The notes under the pieces are model-generated. The model saw nothing but the letters and a program-made list of their open reading frames with translations. It made no database searches and was not told the DNA's origin. The position numbers were made by a program, and so were the translations under genes. A stretch of DNA of 64,000 bases from Sequoia sempervirens (lineage: Eukaryota; Streptophyta; Pinopsida; Cupressales; Cupressaceae): assembly GCA_007258455.2 (NCBI GenBank), contig VDFB02373365.1, forward strand, positions 226,824,233-226,888,232, written 5' to 3'. Within the stretch, counting starts at the first letter, position 1. The number at the start of each line of letters is the position of its first letter. Below are positions 1 to 12,184 of the stretch, in pieces.

Positions 1-400
1 AAGCATAACCATCATAACCATCCATCATAAACATATCATCCATCATATTAAAATCCACATTACACATAACATCCATTGATTATATAAAACATATCATAAA
101 CTACATCCATTAGAACATCTATCATATATCATTATCACAGTACACAAATCATAAGTATCATCAAATCATAAGCATCATAAAGCATCATAGGCACAATATA
201 AGCATCATATAAATAACATCATCATTTTGCATCACATATAGAAATAGGAACCATCCATAACACATAAATTAAACATAGGACGCAACATATCACATCAAAA
301 TCATCATCTCATATATCATCAATATACTGTCATGGTACAAAAAATTGGATCATTGTACATGTGTATGTCAAAAAGTACAAAAGGCCCATCGGGCTATCAA
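1..400. repeat. Degenerate CATCATAA-type AT-rich repeat
   Basis: Short words such as CATCATAA, ATCATCA and CATATCA recur with no fixed period over the first 350 bases. No reading frame stays open and no promoter or RNA motif is visible. It is probably a decayed simple repeat. Confidence 0.6.
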
Positions 401-429
401 AAATGGAGCCCTATCTCTGATAAAAAACT

Positions 430-2213
430 AAAGGCCTAGCCCTCCTGGCTACTGCCATCACCACCTGCTCCATCCCCATGGCCCTCTACAGGTCTGTGAC
501 TGGTCCTCTAAGAATAATCAAGAGCTTGGGTTGCTCTCAACACAGCCTGATGATAATGCATCCTATAATAATTTGCCTCCTGAATGGCATCCTTGTATGA
601 CCGAAGCGATACCATGTTGTGGGAGGACGAGGCAACCATGCTCTCTAACTATTGTATGTGACCCATCTTTGCCACCACCTGGAGCTTTGTGGCATGTCTT
701 TGTAGAATAGTTTGATCTCTCTCGGCTCTAGCCTAATCCCTCTCTACTTTCAATACCTGAATCTGGGCCTGTAACTATAATATATGCCCATCTCGAGGAT
801 CTATTTGTCCTGCTTGCTACACTAGCAGAGGTTGCACACGAGGCTGATCCTCACCTCTATCTTTGGGTGATGTGGCAACCCGATCCTCGTCCCTGTCCTA
901 TTTGTCCTACTATCCTTAGTCATGGTCTTGTATCAGAACATCCTGGTGAGTTTGATCCTCCTGACCCCTCAAAGGCTAGTCCTGCACTAACTGGTGTGGA
1001 CCACCACCTCCTCATCCTCGTCTTACCCCCTGCCTCTCACCCTCCATCAAGAAAATGGTGTGCCTGGGACTATCAATCTCAAAGGTGGCTTGAACCAATC
1101 ATGATATGCCTGTGTGGTACCAGAATTTGCATCCCCCTGATCGTATGGCCATGGATGGGCCACCAACTGTCTAAAATTGTCCACTGCCTCGGTGACATGA
1201 ATGTATCAGCCCCATGAGGCCTGCGTCACTGTTAGTGCAAAAATGGCTGCATAATCATTAGTAGGCCTGTCATATGGCTCCCCAAACTGGTGTTGGACTC
1301 TCCCCAGCAAGTACATCTTGATCATAGTGTGCTCTCACCCCTGCATCAAGTGATCCTAGTGAGAAAAAAAGAGTTGTTTCACATCGTCAAAACATGTTGG
1401 CTTTCCAAGATATGATCACCATGTAAAAACCCGCATGTCATCAAAAACCCTCCTCCAATGAGGAATCCCAAGCTATCGAGTATGTGTGTAAGAAAGGCCA
1501 CCTCTGTACCACCAGACCACTGGATCATCTAGCTCCATTGGCACCAGAACAACTCGAGGGTGAAGAATGGGGATATGCTCCCACACCCATATATGCAGAA
1601 GTGTGACCCCTACTCCAAGCACTCTGCCATCAAGGTAGGAAAAATCGTGAAGGTCCTTGTAGAGGGAGGCTAGTAAAATTGGACCCCAAGCAAAGAGGGT
1701 CAGCCTACATTGAACCATCCGCTCCCAGCAGAGCCCCCAACTAGGACTAAAATATTGGCCTCGCCGATTTGGGGCAACAAGGCCTGAAATAATCGCTACA
1801 ATCACCAGCCAAAAGGGTGATGTGAGGAGCCTATGCCACTCCAACTCGATCTGACCCTCACAAAATAATATTGTATCAGTATCCATAACAGAATAACAGG
1901 AATCCCACCTGGCATCCATGTCATAGATCACCCTAGCACCATGTATTGATAACCGCAAAATCCACCACACGTCCTCTAAGGTAACAGTGGCCTCGCTAGT
2001 CTGAAGGTGGAATGAAGAAGTCTCACTATGCCATCTCTCGGAAAGTGTTGTCATCATGCCTAGATGGGTCCATACAAGTAGTGCGTAGGCAATATACCAG
2101 AGCCCCATTTCTCCTAGAAGCTCCTGCTCCCTCTCGCTCAAATCCTGCAAATAGCTGAAAATCTCTCGGGACCTATGCTCGCGAGAATAAATCCCCCTCA
2201 CCTTGTCCTGCAT
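430..2213 (-). pseudogene. Plant mobile domain (PMD) protein, decayed
   Basis: The clearest open stretch is 2213-1473, 246 codons from an ATG. It carries the signature of the plant mobile domain (aminotransferase-like PMD, the MAIN/MAIN-like family). The HSETSSFHLQTSEATVTLED segment matches the usual region before the LL-G-L-P turn, here WWILRLSIHG. Further on, LLHIWVWEHIPILHPR matches the conserved L-Q-x-W-x-W-E-R-x-P-I-x-R-P block. Downstream on the same strand (about 1470-430) PMD-like text continues with several in-frame stops, for example around LGIPHWRRVFDDMRVFTW, ending in a region that looks coiled-coil. PMD proteins occur as host genes and as passengers in MULE and Ty3/gypsy elements. 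Here the ORF lies antisense to a gypsy-like polypurine tract and LTR at 3181-4470, so an antisense extra ORF of a retrotransposon is the preferred reading (inference). Confidence 0.75.
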
Positions 2214-2289
2214 CAGGAAAATTCACCGTGTTAAAATCATCAAGAAAAAATCTTTCGAGCTTATCTCAGCGTTCAAAAAAATAACCTGA

Positions 2290-2620
2290 GCATCCCAACT
2301 TGTGAAGGCATCACAGTTTGAAATTTTCAAACTATGATGCTGGCATCATCAAAGCCCCAAACTGCACCATGATGGTGCACTTTGGCAAAGCGGTGCAGTT
2401 TAATCTAAATACCTAATTTCAAAGTCCATTGCTGCACTAAGGTTTCAAATCTAGCAGCACAATTCATGAAAGCGTCTGAGTTTAAGGAATCTTTTCAAAT
2501 TCCAAACTCCACTGCTAGAAGCCATCATGCGATGGTGGGCTAGTTTGAAGACCGAGCGGTCCAGTTTAAAAAACTAAGCAATGCAATATTGCACCATACC
2601 TAAAGATCTAAGTTTAAAAG
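2290..2620. repeat. Cluster of short inverted repeats
   Basis: Several short dyads lie upstream of the PMD ORF. CATCACAGTTTGAAA (from about 2308) pairs with TTTCAAACTATGATG immediately after it, with one mismatch. AAACTGCACC and GGTGCAGTTT (about 2368-2402) form a perfect 10-bp stem around a loop that itself contains GGTGCACTTTGG. The rest of 2214-3180 holds no supported gene; it becomes T-rich toward 3000 and may be an untranslated part of the same element. Confidence 0.5.
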
Positions 2621-3180
2621 CATTAAATGAGCACGTAAAACAAAAAAAAAGCTCGGGTAAGGGTCACTTACTAGTGCCCTAGTGCCTGGATGCCATTGGT
2701 AAGTCCGTACTTGGTCAAAGATGTGCATCAGGAGCTGTTGTTGTGCCATCTCGTCAAGGTGTCAGAGCTCAAAATCGCAAGATCGTTAAAAGGTTGAATG
2801 AGGAAATGAATTGGAAGTGACCCCCCAGGACCTATTTAAGCCTAAAAATTAGGGTTTTTTTACCCTGTTCAACCATCCAGGAAGGGTCTAGGTCCTTTGA
2901 ACCCGTTTTCACTCATTTGAGGGTCATTTTACATCATTTTTTGCGTTTTACCTCATTTTTCAACCTCTTGGAGCCTTTTTGGACCTGTCGAGCACCTTGC
3001 CCTCTTTTTTCGTGAGATCACCCAAAAAACTAGAATTTTCATCTGATCTCTTAAGGGGGCAATATACCAACATATTTCCTTCACCGGAACAGCAATGGGG
3101 TAAGTTTTAAATCAATTTATTTTTGGCTTTTTGATTGAAACAGATTATTTTTTGAACCATTGCAACAAGTGCATTGCTTC

Positions 3181-3194
3181 AAAGAGGGGAAAAA
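3181..3194 (+). promoter_or_regulatory. Polypurine tract of a gypsy-like LTR element
   Basis: The run AAAGAGGGGAAAAA directly precedes TGTAGACATGG, the layout expected for the plus-strand primer next to a 3' LTR starting with TG. The second gypsy element in the window has a near-identical AAGAGGGGAAAGA before its own 3' LTR at 20296. Confidence 0.65.
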
Positions 3195-4470
3195 TGTAGA
3201 CATGGAAAATATACTCATTGACGTTACACATCTGATCCTGATTACTAACACCATTTTCATCCTAAATCATCCCTCAGTCTAACCATTTAATCGAATACCC
3301 TTATTTGATTAAATTCATCAATTTTCCCCTCTTAATTAAATAAATCATTTTATCTAATTGAGTCTTTCTCTCTTGTTAATTAAATCAATCAATTTGATCT
3401 AATTATCCCTAGTTAATTAAATAAATCAATTGTTTTTAATTAATTTCTAAAGTCTATCTCATTAAATCAAATTAAAACCTTATTTGATTTAATCTAACAT
3501 CATCCCCTCTAATTAAATAAATCAAAAATCTTTATTTAATATCTAAGTCACATTCTTCTCATCTTTGATTTAAATTAACCCCTAAGTCTAAATCAAATAT
3601 GTCACATCCCCTAATCTCTCATTAAATTAATTGACCTTCATTAATTTAATCCTAGTGCAAGTCCCATCCTCTAGCTTTTGCCACTTGCACATGAAAATAG
3701 ATTTAATTCATTTATTAAATCTCTATTTTCTCTCAACATGGCATAATGGAGGAATATTCCCTCAAATTTGAATTCAAAATCCAAATGGACTTTGTCCTTC
3801 CAACAAGGCATTTACTTCACCTAATAAGTCCTTTTTCCTTGAGCTAAGTGGCATTTAAGGCATTTCATTTCCCTCTTACATGTCATTTCAACATTTTTAA
3901 ATATCACCTAATTGCATTTATGGGCACATTCATCAAAATGTGCACATCCTCCATCCATTCACATTTGGACAAGTGGCACCTTGCCATTGGTTGAATCTTA
4001 GTCCCACATTGCTCCATTTTGGGAATTTCTCCATATTATCATTCTATAAATAAGAGGCTTCATTCCTCATTCTATTATCCACAATTTGAGCAAAGTTACT
4101 ATACTCAAATTCATAGCAATCCTCATCCAATTTTATCCAATAATAGCTAGGTTATGCAGATTTTCCTTTTGGAGCATATTGGAAGCATTCATCAAGTGGA
4201 TCACTCTTCATCAAGCATCTACATTGCATCATTGGAATTGGGAAAGGGACAATTTTCACATCAAATTGGCACCAATTCCCTCATGAGATCAAGAGTTTGT
4301 TTTGCATTAGAATAGGATATCTTTGGTTTATGTTTGTTGTGTTCTTCATTTCATTCCTTTTCTTTTGCAATTCAAATGGATTTCTTGAGGAATCGTGATA
4401 CTAACCTTACATTTGATCTAATATAGTGTTTGTCTCTCATGTTTGTGTAGACTTGGAATCTTGGTTCACA
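3195..4470 (+). mobile_element. 3' LTR of a gypsy-like element (first element)
   Basis: It starts TGTAGACATGG right after a polypurine tract and is proposed to end at TTGGTTCACA just before an AT microsatellite. The body is AT-rich with many TTAATTAAAT words and holds a TATA box. No second copy lies in the window, so the right end is inferred only from the CA dinucleotide and the change in composition. The matching internal region would be to the left, consistent with the antisense PMD ORF at 430-2213. Confidence 0.55.
4045..4052 (+). promoter_or_regulatory. TATA box of the LTR promoter
   Basis: TATAAATA followed by AGAGGCTTCATTCCTCATTC is a good plant core promoter with a pyrimidine-rich start region about 30 bases downstream. 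It sits about 850 bases into the LTR, where the U3/R border would be expected. Confidence 0.5.
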
Positions 4471-4728
4471 ATAATATATTATTATATATAATATATATGT
4501 TATATTATCATAATATAATATGTATATTATAATATAATATATATATTATAATATAATATAATATAATATCAATATACTATAATATTATAATATTATATTA
4601 TATTATAATATTATAATATATGTATTATATTATATTATAATATATGTACTATATTATAATATATATATATATATATTATATATATATTATAATATAATAC
4701 ATATATCATATTATAATATAATATAAAC
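4471..4728. repeat. TA/ATAT microsatellite
   Basis: This is nearly pure A+T made of TATAATATA words with many self-complementary runs. It carries no coding signal. Confidence 0.85.
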
Positions 4729-5162
4729 CCCTGACATGGGGTGTGAGGATTTGAAAGAACTCTCACCGGGATCAATTGGAAAATCTATTTTTTGTTCAGA
4801 TTATTTATACGAACTATATCTTTTTGGGCTATAACCGGAGGTTTTCTTCCTAGTTCTTTCCTACCGGTATGCCCTCCTAAACCAGTATTTTGTATAATCA
4901 TATTATTATATTAATAATATTATAGTGGTCTCCCACTTTTGTTTAAAAAAATATATAATATGACCTCTCGAGTTTTTTTTTTTAAATTATAACACAAAAA
5001 ATGGATATCTGTTGTAAAATGGATATTCTTTTTTTGTTTTATATTATTTTAATATATAGTTAGTGGTTTTTTTCAAATGTATAATATGAAAATATAATAT
5101 ATAATATATATTATATTATAATATAATATATATTATATTATATTATAATATAATATAATATT
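4729..5162. other. Non-coding LINE target flank
   Basis: It contains a moderately GC segment (ACTCTCACCGGGATCAATTGG and CTACCGGTATGCCCTCC) that looks like a remnant of a repeat leader, then AT-rich sequence with AATGGATATCTGTT words. Similar AATGGATATC words occur beyond the far end of the LINE (12416-12520), supporting that both flanks were once contiguous. Confidence 0.4.
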
Positions 5163-5177
5163 TTATAATAATATTAT
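5163..5177. repeat. Candidate LINE target-site duplication, left copy
   Basis: TTATAATAATATTAT at 5163-5177 is repeated exactly at 12185-12199, bracketing the LINE. The tract is AT-rich, so a chance match is possible, but both copies sit at the ends predicted from the A-rich tail and the ORF1 start. Confidence 0.5.
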
Positions 5178-5499
5178 TATTTTTATAGGTAAGAGATTGT
5201 AATGTGTTGATTTCAAAAACAAAGATTACATAGTTCGGGCCCTCCTGGGCATGATTCATAGATTACCATCTGATACATATTTCACCAAAAAGAAACTACA
5301 ACAGACCCCATAGAGTAATATTGGGACTGACTCCACCAACCCAAATTTAAGCAAAGAAACTGAACAAACTACTAACAATTATAACACTTACTTAAATCAA
5401 ACCTTGCTACATATCCAGATAAAAACACCAAAAAATCAGCCTTGCCCACCTTACCTAACCCACCAACCAACCAACTTTACCACACATTTTGTTGGGCAA

Positions 5500-6120
5500 A
5501 AACTCAAAACTCCATCTTCCAAGACGCATCCACCACTAGTGACAAACGAAATAGCTTCTTGAAGAATTCGGGCCCAATGGTAGCCAAGTGCCTATATGCA
5601 ATCAATTCCAAACCAAAAATGTCCAAGATGAAAGGATAATATTTTACCAGGGCTTCTAGATCATTGAGGAGAGCCAAATCGCAAGGACGAGAGATGCCTT
5701 TTCCCAAGGAAGCTACCACCAATGCCCTCTCCAAACTAACTAGCATGTCTTTGTAGAAAAGCCTCTTCATAATCACCTGGGAGTCTACCTTTGAAATGCC
5801 AGCATCCAAAAGACCAGCTAGGACACAGGAAGAAATGTCTAAGTCAAGGCGGTATCCTTCTGCATCTTCCATAAAGCCCTTCCTTGCTACACATTTGATC
5901 ATTGTAAATGTGAGGTAGTCTGGATGTCAGATCAGACGTTGTAGCTGAAGTGTCAATATTGGACCTTCGAAGGAAACCTAGAATTTAGAGCCCTTTAGCT
6001 GAACTAAGATCGCCATGCTTCCCATTTCAACTCTAGTGTTGAGACGAGCAAAATTAATCTACTTTTTCCCATTTGAAATGCTAAGCTTGCAATGAAAGAA
6101 TTTCTTGTTACCAAGGCACA
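5500..6120 (-). pseudogene. Unrecognised extra ORF in the LINE 3' segment
   Basis: The open core is 5902-5504 (132 codons). The same frame extends upstream on the minus strand with few stops through INFARLNTRVEMGSMAIL (about 6060-6010) and KKFFHCKLSISNGKK, giving about 200 residues. Internal words include MEDAEGYRLDLDISSC, LLDAGISKVDSQVIMKRLFY and LLNDLEALVKYYPFILDIFG. The predicted chain is Leu-rich and looks alpha-helical. I do not recognise a family. It lies after RNase H and before the A-rich tail, so it is part of the inserted unit. It could be a third LINE ORF, a C-terminal extension of ORF2 cut off by mutation, or captured host sequence. Confidence 0.5.
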
Positions 6121-6389
6121 TAGATATTTAACTTCATTTGGCTTACACTAACCCGTCTTCGCATGCATGGTAATGAATGCATGAAGATAGGTGAATGTCT
6201 AGAGAAGGACACCACCCAACACCAATGCCATTGTTCAATTATGGAAAGAGCTCATTCTAGAGCTCTCCATAAGCCATGTGATTTACCTTCACCATCCCCG
6301 CCACCTGGCCACTTCATACACGTATGTATGTGATGAGGTGGCACCTGCCATACCTCCCACTACGCCACTCTACTAGGAATTTACAAGTC

Positions 6390-9300
6390 TATAGATATTT
6401 CTTTTAAAGAAAAACCATCAGCTCCCATATTTTCCAAAGAGTCTGCCTCAGTATTACCTTCTCTCAAAGTGTGAGTTATTTAAAAAAATTCAAATTTACT
6501 CAAAAGGGATATCGTGACTTCTAAAATGGCTCCCAACTTCCAGTTCTGAATCACACCCAATCTCAAAGCATTTATGATAACCATGGAATCACCTTTGATT
6601 ACCACTTTCTTCAATCCTAACTTTGAGCAAAGTTTTATTTCAACTTGAGCCGCTTGCAATTCCATTGCATTGTTAGTCCCCCAGCATAGCGATAGATCCA
6701 ATTTTCCAACCACCTTCCCATTCCAGTCTCTGATTATACAACCAACCCATTATTTTCTAGGATTTCCAACCAGCCTTGACTTGACAATGGCCATTTGATG
6801 CCTTTTCAAACAACTACACTCTTGTGTCACTTTAAACCCAACGCTTGGGGGACTTTTAGACCACTCCATGACCTCATCATTATTGAATCCCAATTCAAGA
6901 AAGGAACATTTAAGGTTGCTGCCCCAACTACACTGCAGTTATCCAACTCCACTATATTGTCTTCCAAATTGTTCAAAAATGAAGGGAGAAACATTTCCTT
7001 ATCATTGAAAATACACCGATTTCTTTCTTTCCAGACTTCCCATAGAAGTGACAATGGACATAACCTCCATAAACAAGAAAACATAGATTCCCCCCCTAGC
7101 TTTGACCAACTCATAAACTAGTTCAAGATCTTATCTGGCAAGGCCATGCTTAGATTGAGTTTTGTGCTCAACCAGCTCCAGTGCTTTTCCATGAATGGAC
7201 AACTGAGGAAAAGGTGATCACTGGTCTCTAAGGCTTCCTTGCATAGCACACATCTTGAAGGACCATTTATAATGAATTAGCTAGCCTATCTACCATTAAT
7301 ACTCTTCCTTGGATAACTACCCAGGAGAATATTCTAGCTTTGGGAAGACAATTGCTATTCCAGCACAAGTCTTCTAGAATTGGTTGAGTTTGATTTGGTT
7401 GCTATTCTAATAACTTGTACCCTTCCTTGGAACTGTAAGAGCCTGATGATGCACCACACCACCTGAACACATCTCTACCTTCCCTGATGCAAATATGCCA
7501 CTGATTCAAAATTTCTTCTAAAGACTCTATTTCCTCCCTACTCAAGGGAAATTGTCTTATATCCTTCCATCTCCATCTCATAATCCCATCCACTCATTCT
7601 ATGCATAGGTAGTCCTGCACTCTACTTCCCCACAATTTCTTGGTGATATCCATTATGTTTCTTAGTGAATCGATTTCTTCCAATTTTCTAAAGCCACCCC
7701 ATGAATCTTCCCAAAACAGGGTCTAGTCACCTTCCATAACATCCCAAGAGAGTGATTTGAAAATCAAGTCTCTACAGCTGAAAATAAAATTCCATATGTG
7801 AGATCCTTTGGGGAGATGTCTAGTTGTGAAGAACCTTACTTACCCTTCCTCCAAATATTTTGCTTTCAAGATTCTTACCCATTTTAGGTCCTTTCCTGCA
7901 TATATTTACCAAGCCAATTTAGCACCCAATGCTTTGTTTTTCAGAGCTAAATTCTTTACTCCTGTCCCTGCCTCCTTCCTGGAACTACATATCTTTTCCC
8001 ACTTGATTAATGAGAATTTCCTTTGATCTGAGTTCCCCTGCGAGAAGTTCTTCATTTTTTTATTGACCTTAGTGCATGCATCCCCTGTCAAGGGAAGGAA
8101 TGACATCATATATATTTGGAGTGTTGCCACCACCATTTTTATTAGCGTTAGTCTTCCAGCCCAAGAGAGCCACCTGCTTTTCCATGAAGAAATCTTACTT
8201 TCAACTTTTGAGATGAGAGGATCCCACAATTTTCCTGACTGCACACCTGATGCTAGTGAAAGACCCAAATACATAGAGGGAAGCTTTCCCTTTCTAAACT
8301 ACAAAACTTGTAGAATATGTTTTTCCAGCAATGGTCCAGTATGAAAGAAGAAAACCTCAAATTTATCTAAACTTATCTCCTGCCCCAAGGCTCTAGAATA
8401 CTCCATCAAAATCCTTTTAAAAGTTCTCACCTTTTTCAACCCAGCATACCCTAGTAACAAATTATTGTCAGCAAATTGTTGATGCATGACAGATGGAAAA
8501 TTGCTTGTTATTTGAATCCCTTTTAATTCTCCAGCTACAACAACGTTCTTGAATGATCTCCCAAGGGCCTCGGCCATGATGATGAAAAGAAAAGGGGAAA
8601 GGGGTTCCTTCTGCCTAAGCCCTTGAGAAGCCTCAAAGAAACCATGTGGAGAGTCATTTACCAGAATCGAGTATCTTGGACTGGTAATCCAGCAAAAAAT
8701 CCAATCTAGCCATGATGATTGAAAACCAAAACCTTCCATCACCTTAAAGAAGATTTGCCAATTTACCTTGTCATCAGCCTTTTTGATGTCCAGATTCATT
8801 AACATTGACTGCTTTTTAGTTCTAGAGATTGAATGAATGGCCTCCTATGCTATTATAACTCTATCAAAAATTGAGCACCCGGGATCAAAACCTGTTTGTT
8901 CTTCTGAGATCAAACTAGTTTCTTGAGGTGATTAGCCACCATTTTTGCCAGTATTTTATAAACTATGTCACATAATGAGATTGGCCGAAATTCTTCCAAT
9001 CTATCTGGTTTCACTTTTTTTGGAATTAAGGAAATGAAATTATTGTTTAATTCCTTTAGAATTTTCCTAGTGGCCCTGGAATCTTGGATTGCCTCAATGA
9101 CATTTTCTCCTACAATTCCCCAAAAATGCTAGAAGGAGGTTCGAAAGCCATCTAAGCTCGGGGATTTATCTAGATGCAATTGAAAGAGCGCACTCTGAAT
9201 CTCTTCTTCTGAAGAGTTTTTTGAAAGTTGCTAATTTTTCTCCTCTGACACCAACTTTGGGATATTTACCAATAAGCTATGTTGTGCGCTCATGCTTGAA

Positions 9301-10544
9301 CCTTCCCAATCATTGAGTAGGTTCTGAAAAAAAGATACTGCTTCTGCTGCTATTTTTTTTCGATTTTCAAGAAGATGGCCACTTGTTGATTGAATCTGTG
9401 AGATTCTATTGATCTTTGTCCTGAGCTTCATGCAATTGTGAAAAAAATTGGAATTTTTGTCTCCTTCCTTTAGCCAAACTTTCCTTGACTTCTAGTGCTA
9501 AAAAATTTCCTCTTTCAATATGATCTCATTGAGTTCACCTAGCAATTCCTTTTCCCATAAATAACAAGAGTTTTCCATTCCCAAATGTATGACTTCTTCA
9601 TTAAGTAGCCTTAAATCTCCTTCAATTATACGCTTCTCTTCAAAGATATTTTTGAAGTAATTCTTATTCCACTTGTTTAACGTGTGCTTAACATGTTTCA
9701 ATTTTGTTGCCAAAGTGAACATTTTGGATCCCATAGGTCCCACTTCTCCCCACCAAGTAGAGATTAGAGGAAGGAAATTTTGATCCTTTAGCCACATTGC
9801 TTCGAATTAAAATGGACATCTAGTTGGGCAACTTTCATCTTCAACCTCCTGGAGGACTGAAAAATGATCAGACCCAGGGTAGGGAAGGATTTTGCTCTCC
9901 AATGTAAAAGGGAAGGTGCTCATGTTTCCTTTATAGAAGAATCTGTCTAACTTTTTAGCCATTGAGCAAAAGTCGAACCTCCGATTTTTCCAGGTGTAAG
10001 AGCCATTCGCAATTGGAATACCAAAGAGTAAATTTCTTCCCACAAAAGCATCAAAATCCATTTGAGATTGAAGCTTTCACACCACTCCACCTCTCTAGTC
10101 TTTTGAATGGAGGATCGTATTGAAATCCACTCCAACAAAGCAATGTTCAAATCCAACACCCAGACACAGACTTTTGATCTCCATCCAGACCCTTCTTTTC
10201 TCAATACAAGACTGCGGGTCGTATACATTTACTAGTAGAAAATGGGGGTTTGAAGAGAAACTTTCCACTTTACAACCTAACCACTTACTAGTAGTTGCTA
10301 GCAACTCTACTGATACCTTGTTTGGCTTCCACAGTGTTAATAATTCACCTACTACCCCCTCTATGTTGACTACCAATAGCTTCCATGACCACATCCTTTT
10401 TCCAAAAGAAGCCACTTCCCCTTGATCCAGCTTTGTTTCTTGTAGGATGCACACTTCTTCCTGGGAAAAATCAATCTAATCTTTCACCAGATGCCTCTTG
10501 TTAGGGGCATTTAATCCCCTAACATTCCATGTTAGTATTTTCAT
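6390..10544 (-). pseudogene. LINE ORF2: endonuclease, RT, zf-RVT, RNase H
   Basis: The start is set at 10544 by MKILTWNVRGLNAPNKRH, the classic opening of plant L1 endonucleases. CILQETKLD and a GVDFN motif (normally GDFN) follow within 10454-10100. RT lies about 9000-7900, with LDIKKADDKVNW, SQGLRQKEPLSPFLF (usual QGDPLSP altered) and QFADNNLL where FADD is expected, so the second catalytic aspartate is lost. zf-RVT (CVLCKEALETSDHLFLSCPF) lies at about 7260-7190. RNase H covers about 6760-6390 with GTNNAMELQA and IKGDSMVIINAL, ending in REGNTEADSLENMG. Frames change and stops occur many times, so no complete polyprotein could be made. ORF1 lies just upstream. Confidence 0.85.
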
Positions 10545-10586
10545 TTTCCTTCAGGAAGGGGCTCCCCCTTCCCTACTTTAAGCATT

Positions 10587-12164
10587 TCAAGGATTTTTTT
10601 GGCCAGACACTTCACCATCTAGCTTTAGCTTCTCCACATTGGGAGTTCTACCTAGAGAGGTCTTTCCTATGTCTTTCTGTGATATTCCCAGACCATCAAT
10701 ACCAGTTACATTTGGGAAACCTTCCACAAATGCAAAGAGCAGGTCCTTAATTTCTGATCCCGCCAATTCCAAATCATCTCTTTCCTCCTCATGAACTTCA
10801 AAGTGAAATCCATCTAAAGCCACCTTTGCTTCTTGAGCCAATTCCATAATTTATTTGATTACCTCTATCAAGGAATCCAAAGTATCTTCCCTAAAGTTTT
10901 TGTTTATTATATCCAACACATCACTGACTTTTTCATTGAGCCTTTGATTCACAGTTTGGCTTGGCCTTGGCACATTATCCACTTGCTCCAAAACTGGATC
11001 TCCCTTCCCCACCATTTCTTAGCATTCCACATTGGGAACTTCTTCTGGAACATTGTCATTATCATTGGCCTCCAAACCACTACCAACGTGATTAGCAAAC
11101 TCTAGGCTTGGATTTTCCTCTGGATCACATCTCGGAGACTTCTCCCAAGAGTGCTAGCCCAAGGTTCCAACCCAATTCCCTTGAGGTCTTGGTTCAAAGA
11201 CTAAAGGTTGTGTTAAAACACCCCAATTCATGTAAATTTTTAGCTCCTTCCATTTGGTACTATTTGGGGGGTTTTTGACACATAGATGCACATACAAACT
11301 TATTCCATCCTCTTCTGTCCATTCATCCACACATATGTATTTTTCTAGGTAATTACCAGTTTATTCTAATATGTTGGCTTGCCAAAACTCATATGGGAGT
11401 TTTGGGATCTTGTACCAATCCTGAATATAGCTCAATTGATGTTGGAATGGGTCAAAACCAACTTGCCATTTCTACATGTAGAAGCCAAACCCGTCCATCA
11501 ACCAAACCCCATTCAAGATGTCCATTCACACAGAGGGTGAGGGACTAATCACTAGAAAATAACCATTTTCCAAATATTTAAAACTTATTTATAAGCCCCA
11601 CCTATCTTTCTCCAACCAAATCAAGGCATCCCAATTCAGATTGGAACCGAACCATTTCATAATTAGGCCTTGGCTTTCCACTCTTTTGATCGATGGAGCT
11701 AGGAACTGTGATCCTAGCACCATGGTTCACCTGTCTGAATGGCCAAAGTCATCTTTAAGAGATGGATTAGGGATTTCCTTGCTACCACGACCTTCATTCA
11801 GTTTCCTGCCAAAATTTAAATTTGAAGCTTGCCCCCATGATTTTTCTAAGCTACGCCTGTTGCACCTATTTCTAGGTTGGTTAAAACCTTGTCACTTCCA
11901 TCCAGAGTGAGCATTTCCTGGGTTTCTCCCTTGGTAATCTTCCTAATGCTAATTTCGTCCAAACCCCAAGCAGTCACTTCCCTGGTTTTTCTTTCCTTTG
12001 AAAACCCTACTCGCCTCTTTTCCCCTGAAAAGGTCACCACCACTTCCTTTTCTTCCTTCGATAGCCCTTCCATTTAGCACACCATCCACCATTACCCCAG
12101 GATTCTGTTGTGTCTTCCCCTTGCCTCTACCATCTGAATTGCTTTTTTCACTCCTATGCCTCAT
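10587..12164 (-). pseudogene. LINE ORF1, nucleic-acid-binding protein with DUF4283
   Basis: It begins with a basic, Gly/Ser-rich N-terminus (MRHRSEKSNSDGRGKGK). A DUF4283-like block follows at about 11520-11370: WLMDGFGFYM, one stop, KWQVGFDPFQHQLSYIQDWY, then PYEFW. This is the plant LINE ORF1 pattern of W-x-x-x-F-D-P and V/I-x-I-P-x-L-P-x-E-x-W. The C-terminus is acidic (EVHEEERDDLELAGSEIKDL) and ends about 45 bases before the ORF2 start. Several frames are needed to follow it. The product would coat LINE RNA. No intact CCHC knuckle was seen. Confidence 0.65.
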
Positions 12165-12184
12165 TCACTCTATGCCTTTTGGCA

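Larger units (their letters stand above)
5178..12184 (-). mobile_element. L1-type LINE, near full length, degenerate
   Basis: Reading on the minus strand, the order is an ORF1 with a DUF4283-like domain, ORF2 with apurinic endonuclease, reverse transcriptase, zf-RVT and RNase H, then a 3' segment with an additional ORF. The 3' end on the minus strand reads TTACCTATAAAAATAATAAT, typical of a plant L1 tail. A 15-bp direct repeat flanks the unit. At about 7.0 kb it is close to full length for a plant L1, but all ORFs carry stops or shifts, so it is inactive. The 5' untranslated part is only about 20 bases, so slight 5' truncation cannot be excluded. Confidence 0.85.

Noticed and set aside
867..1217. 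116-codon plus-strand ORF
   Set aside because: Opposite-strand shadow of the decayed PMD gene; Pro/His-rich text without any domain.
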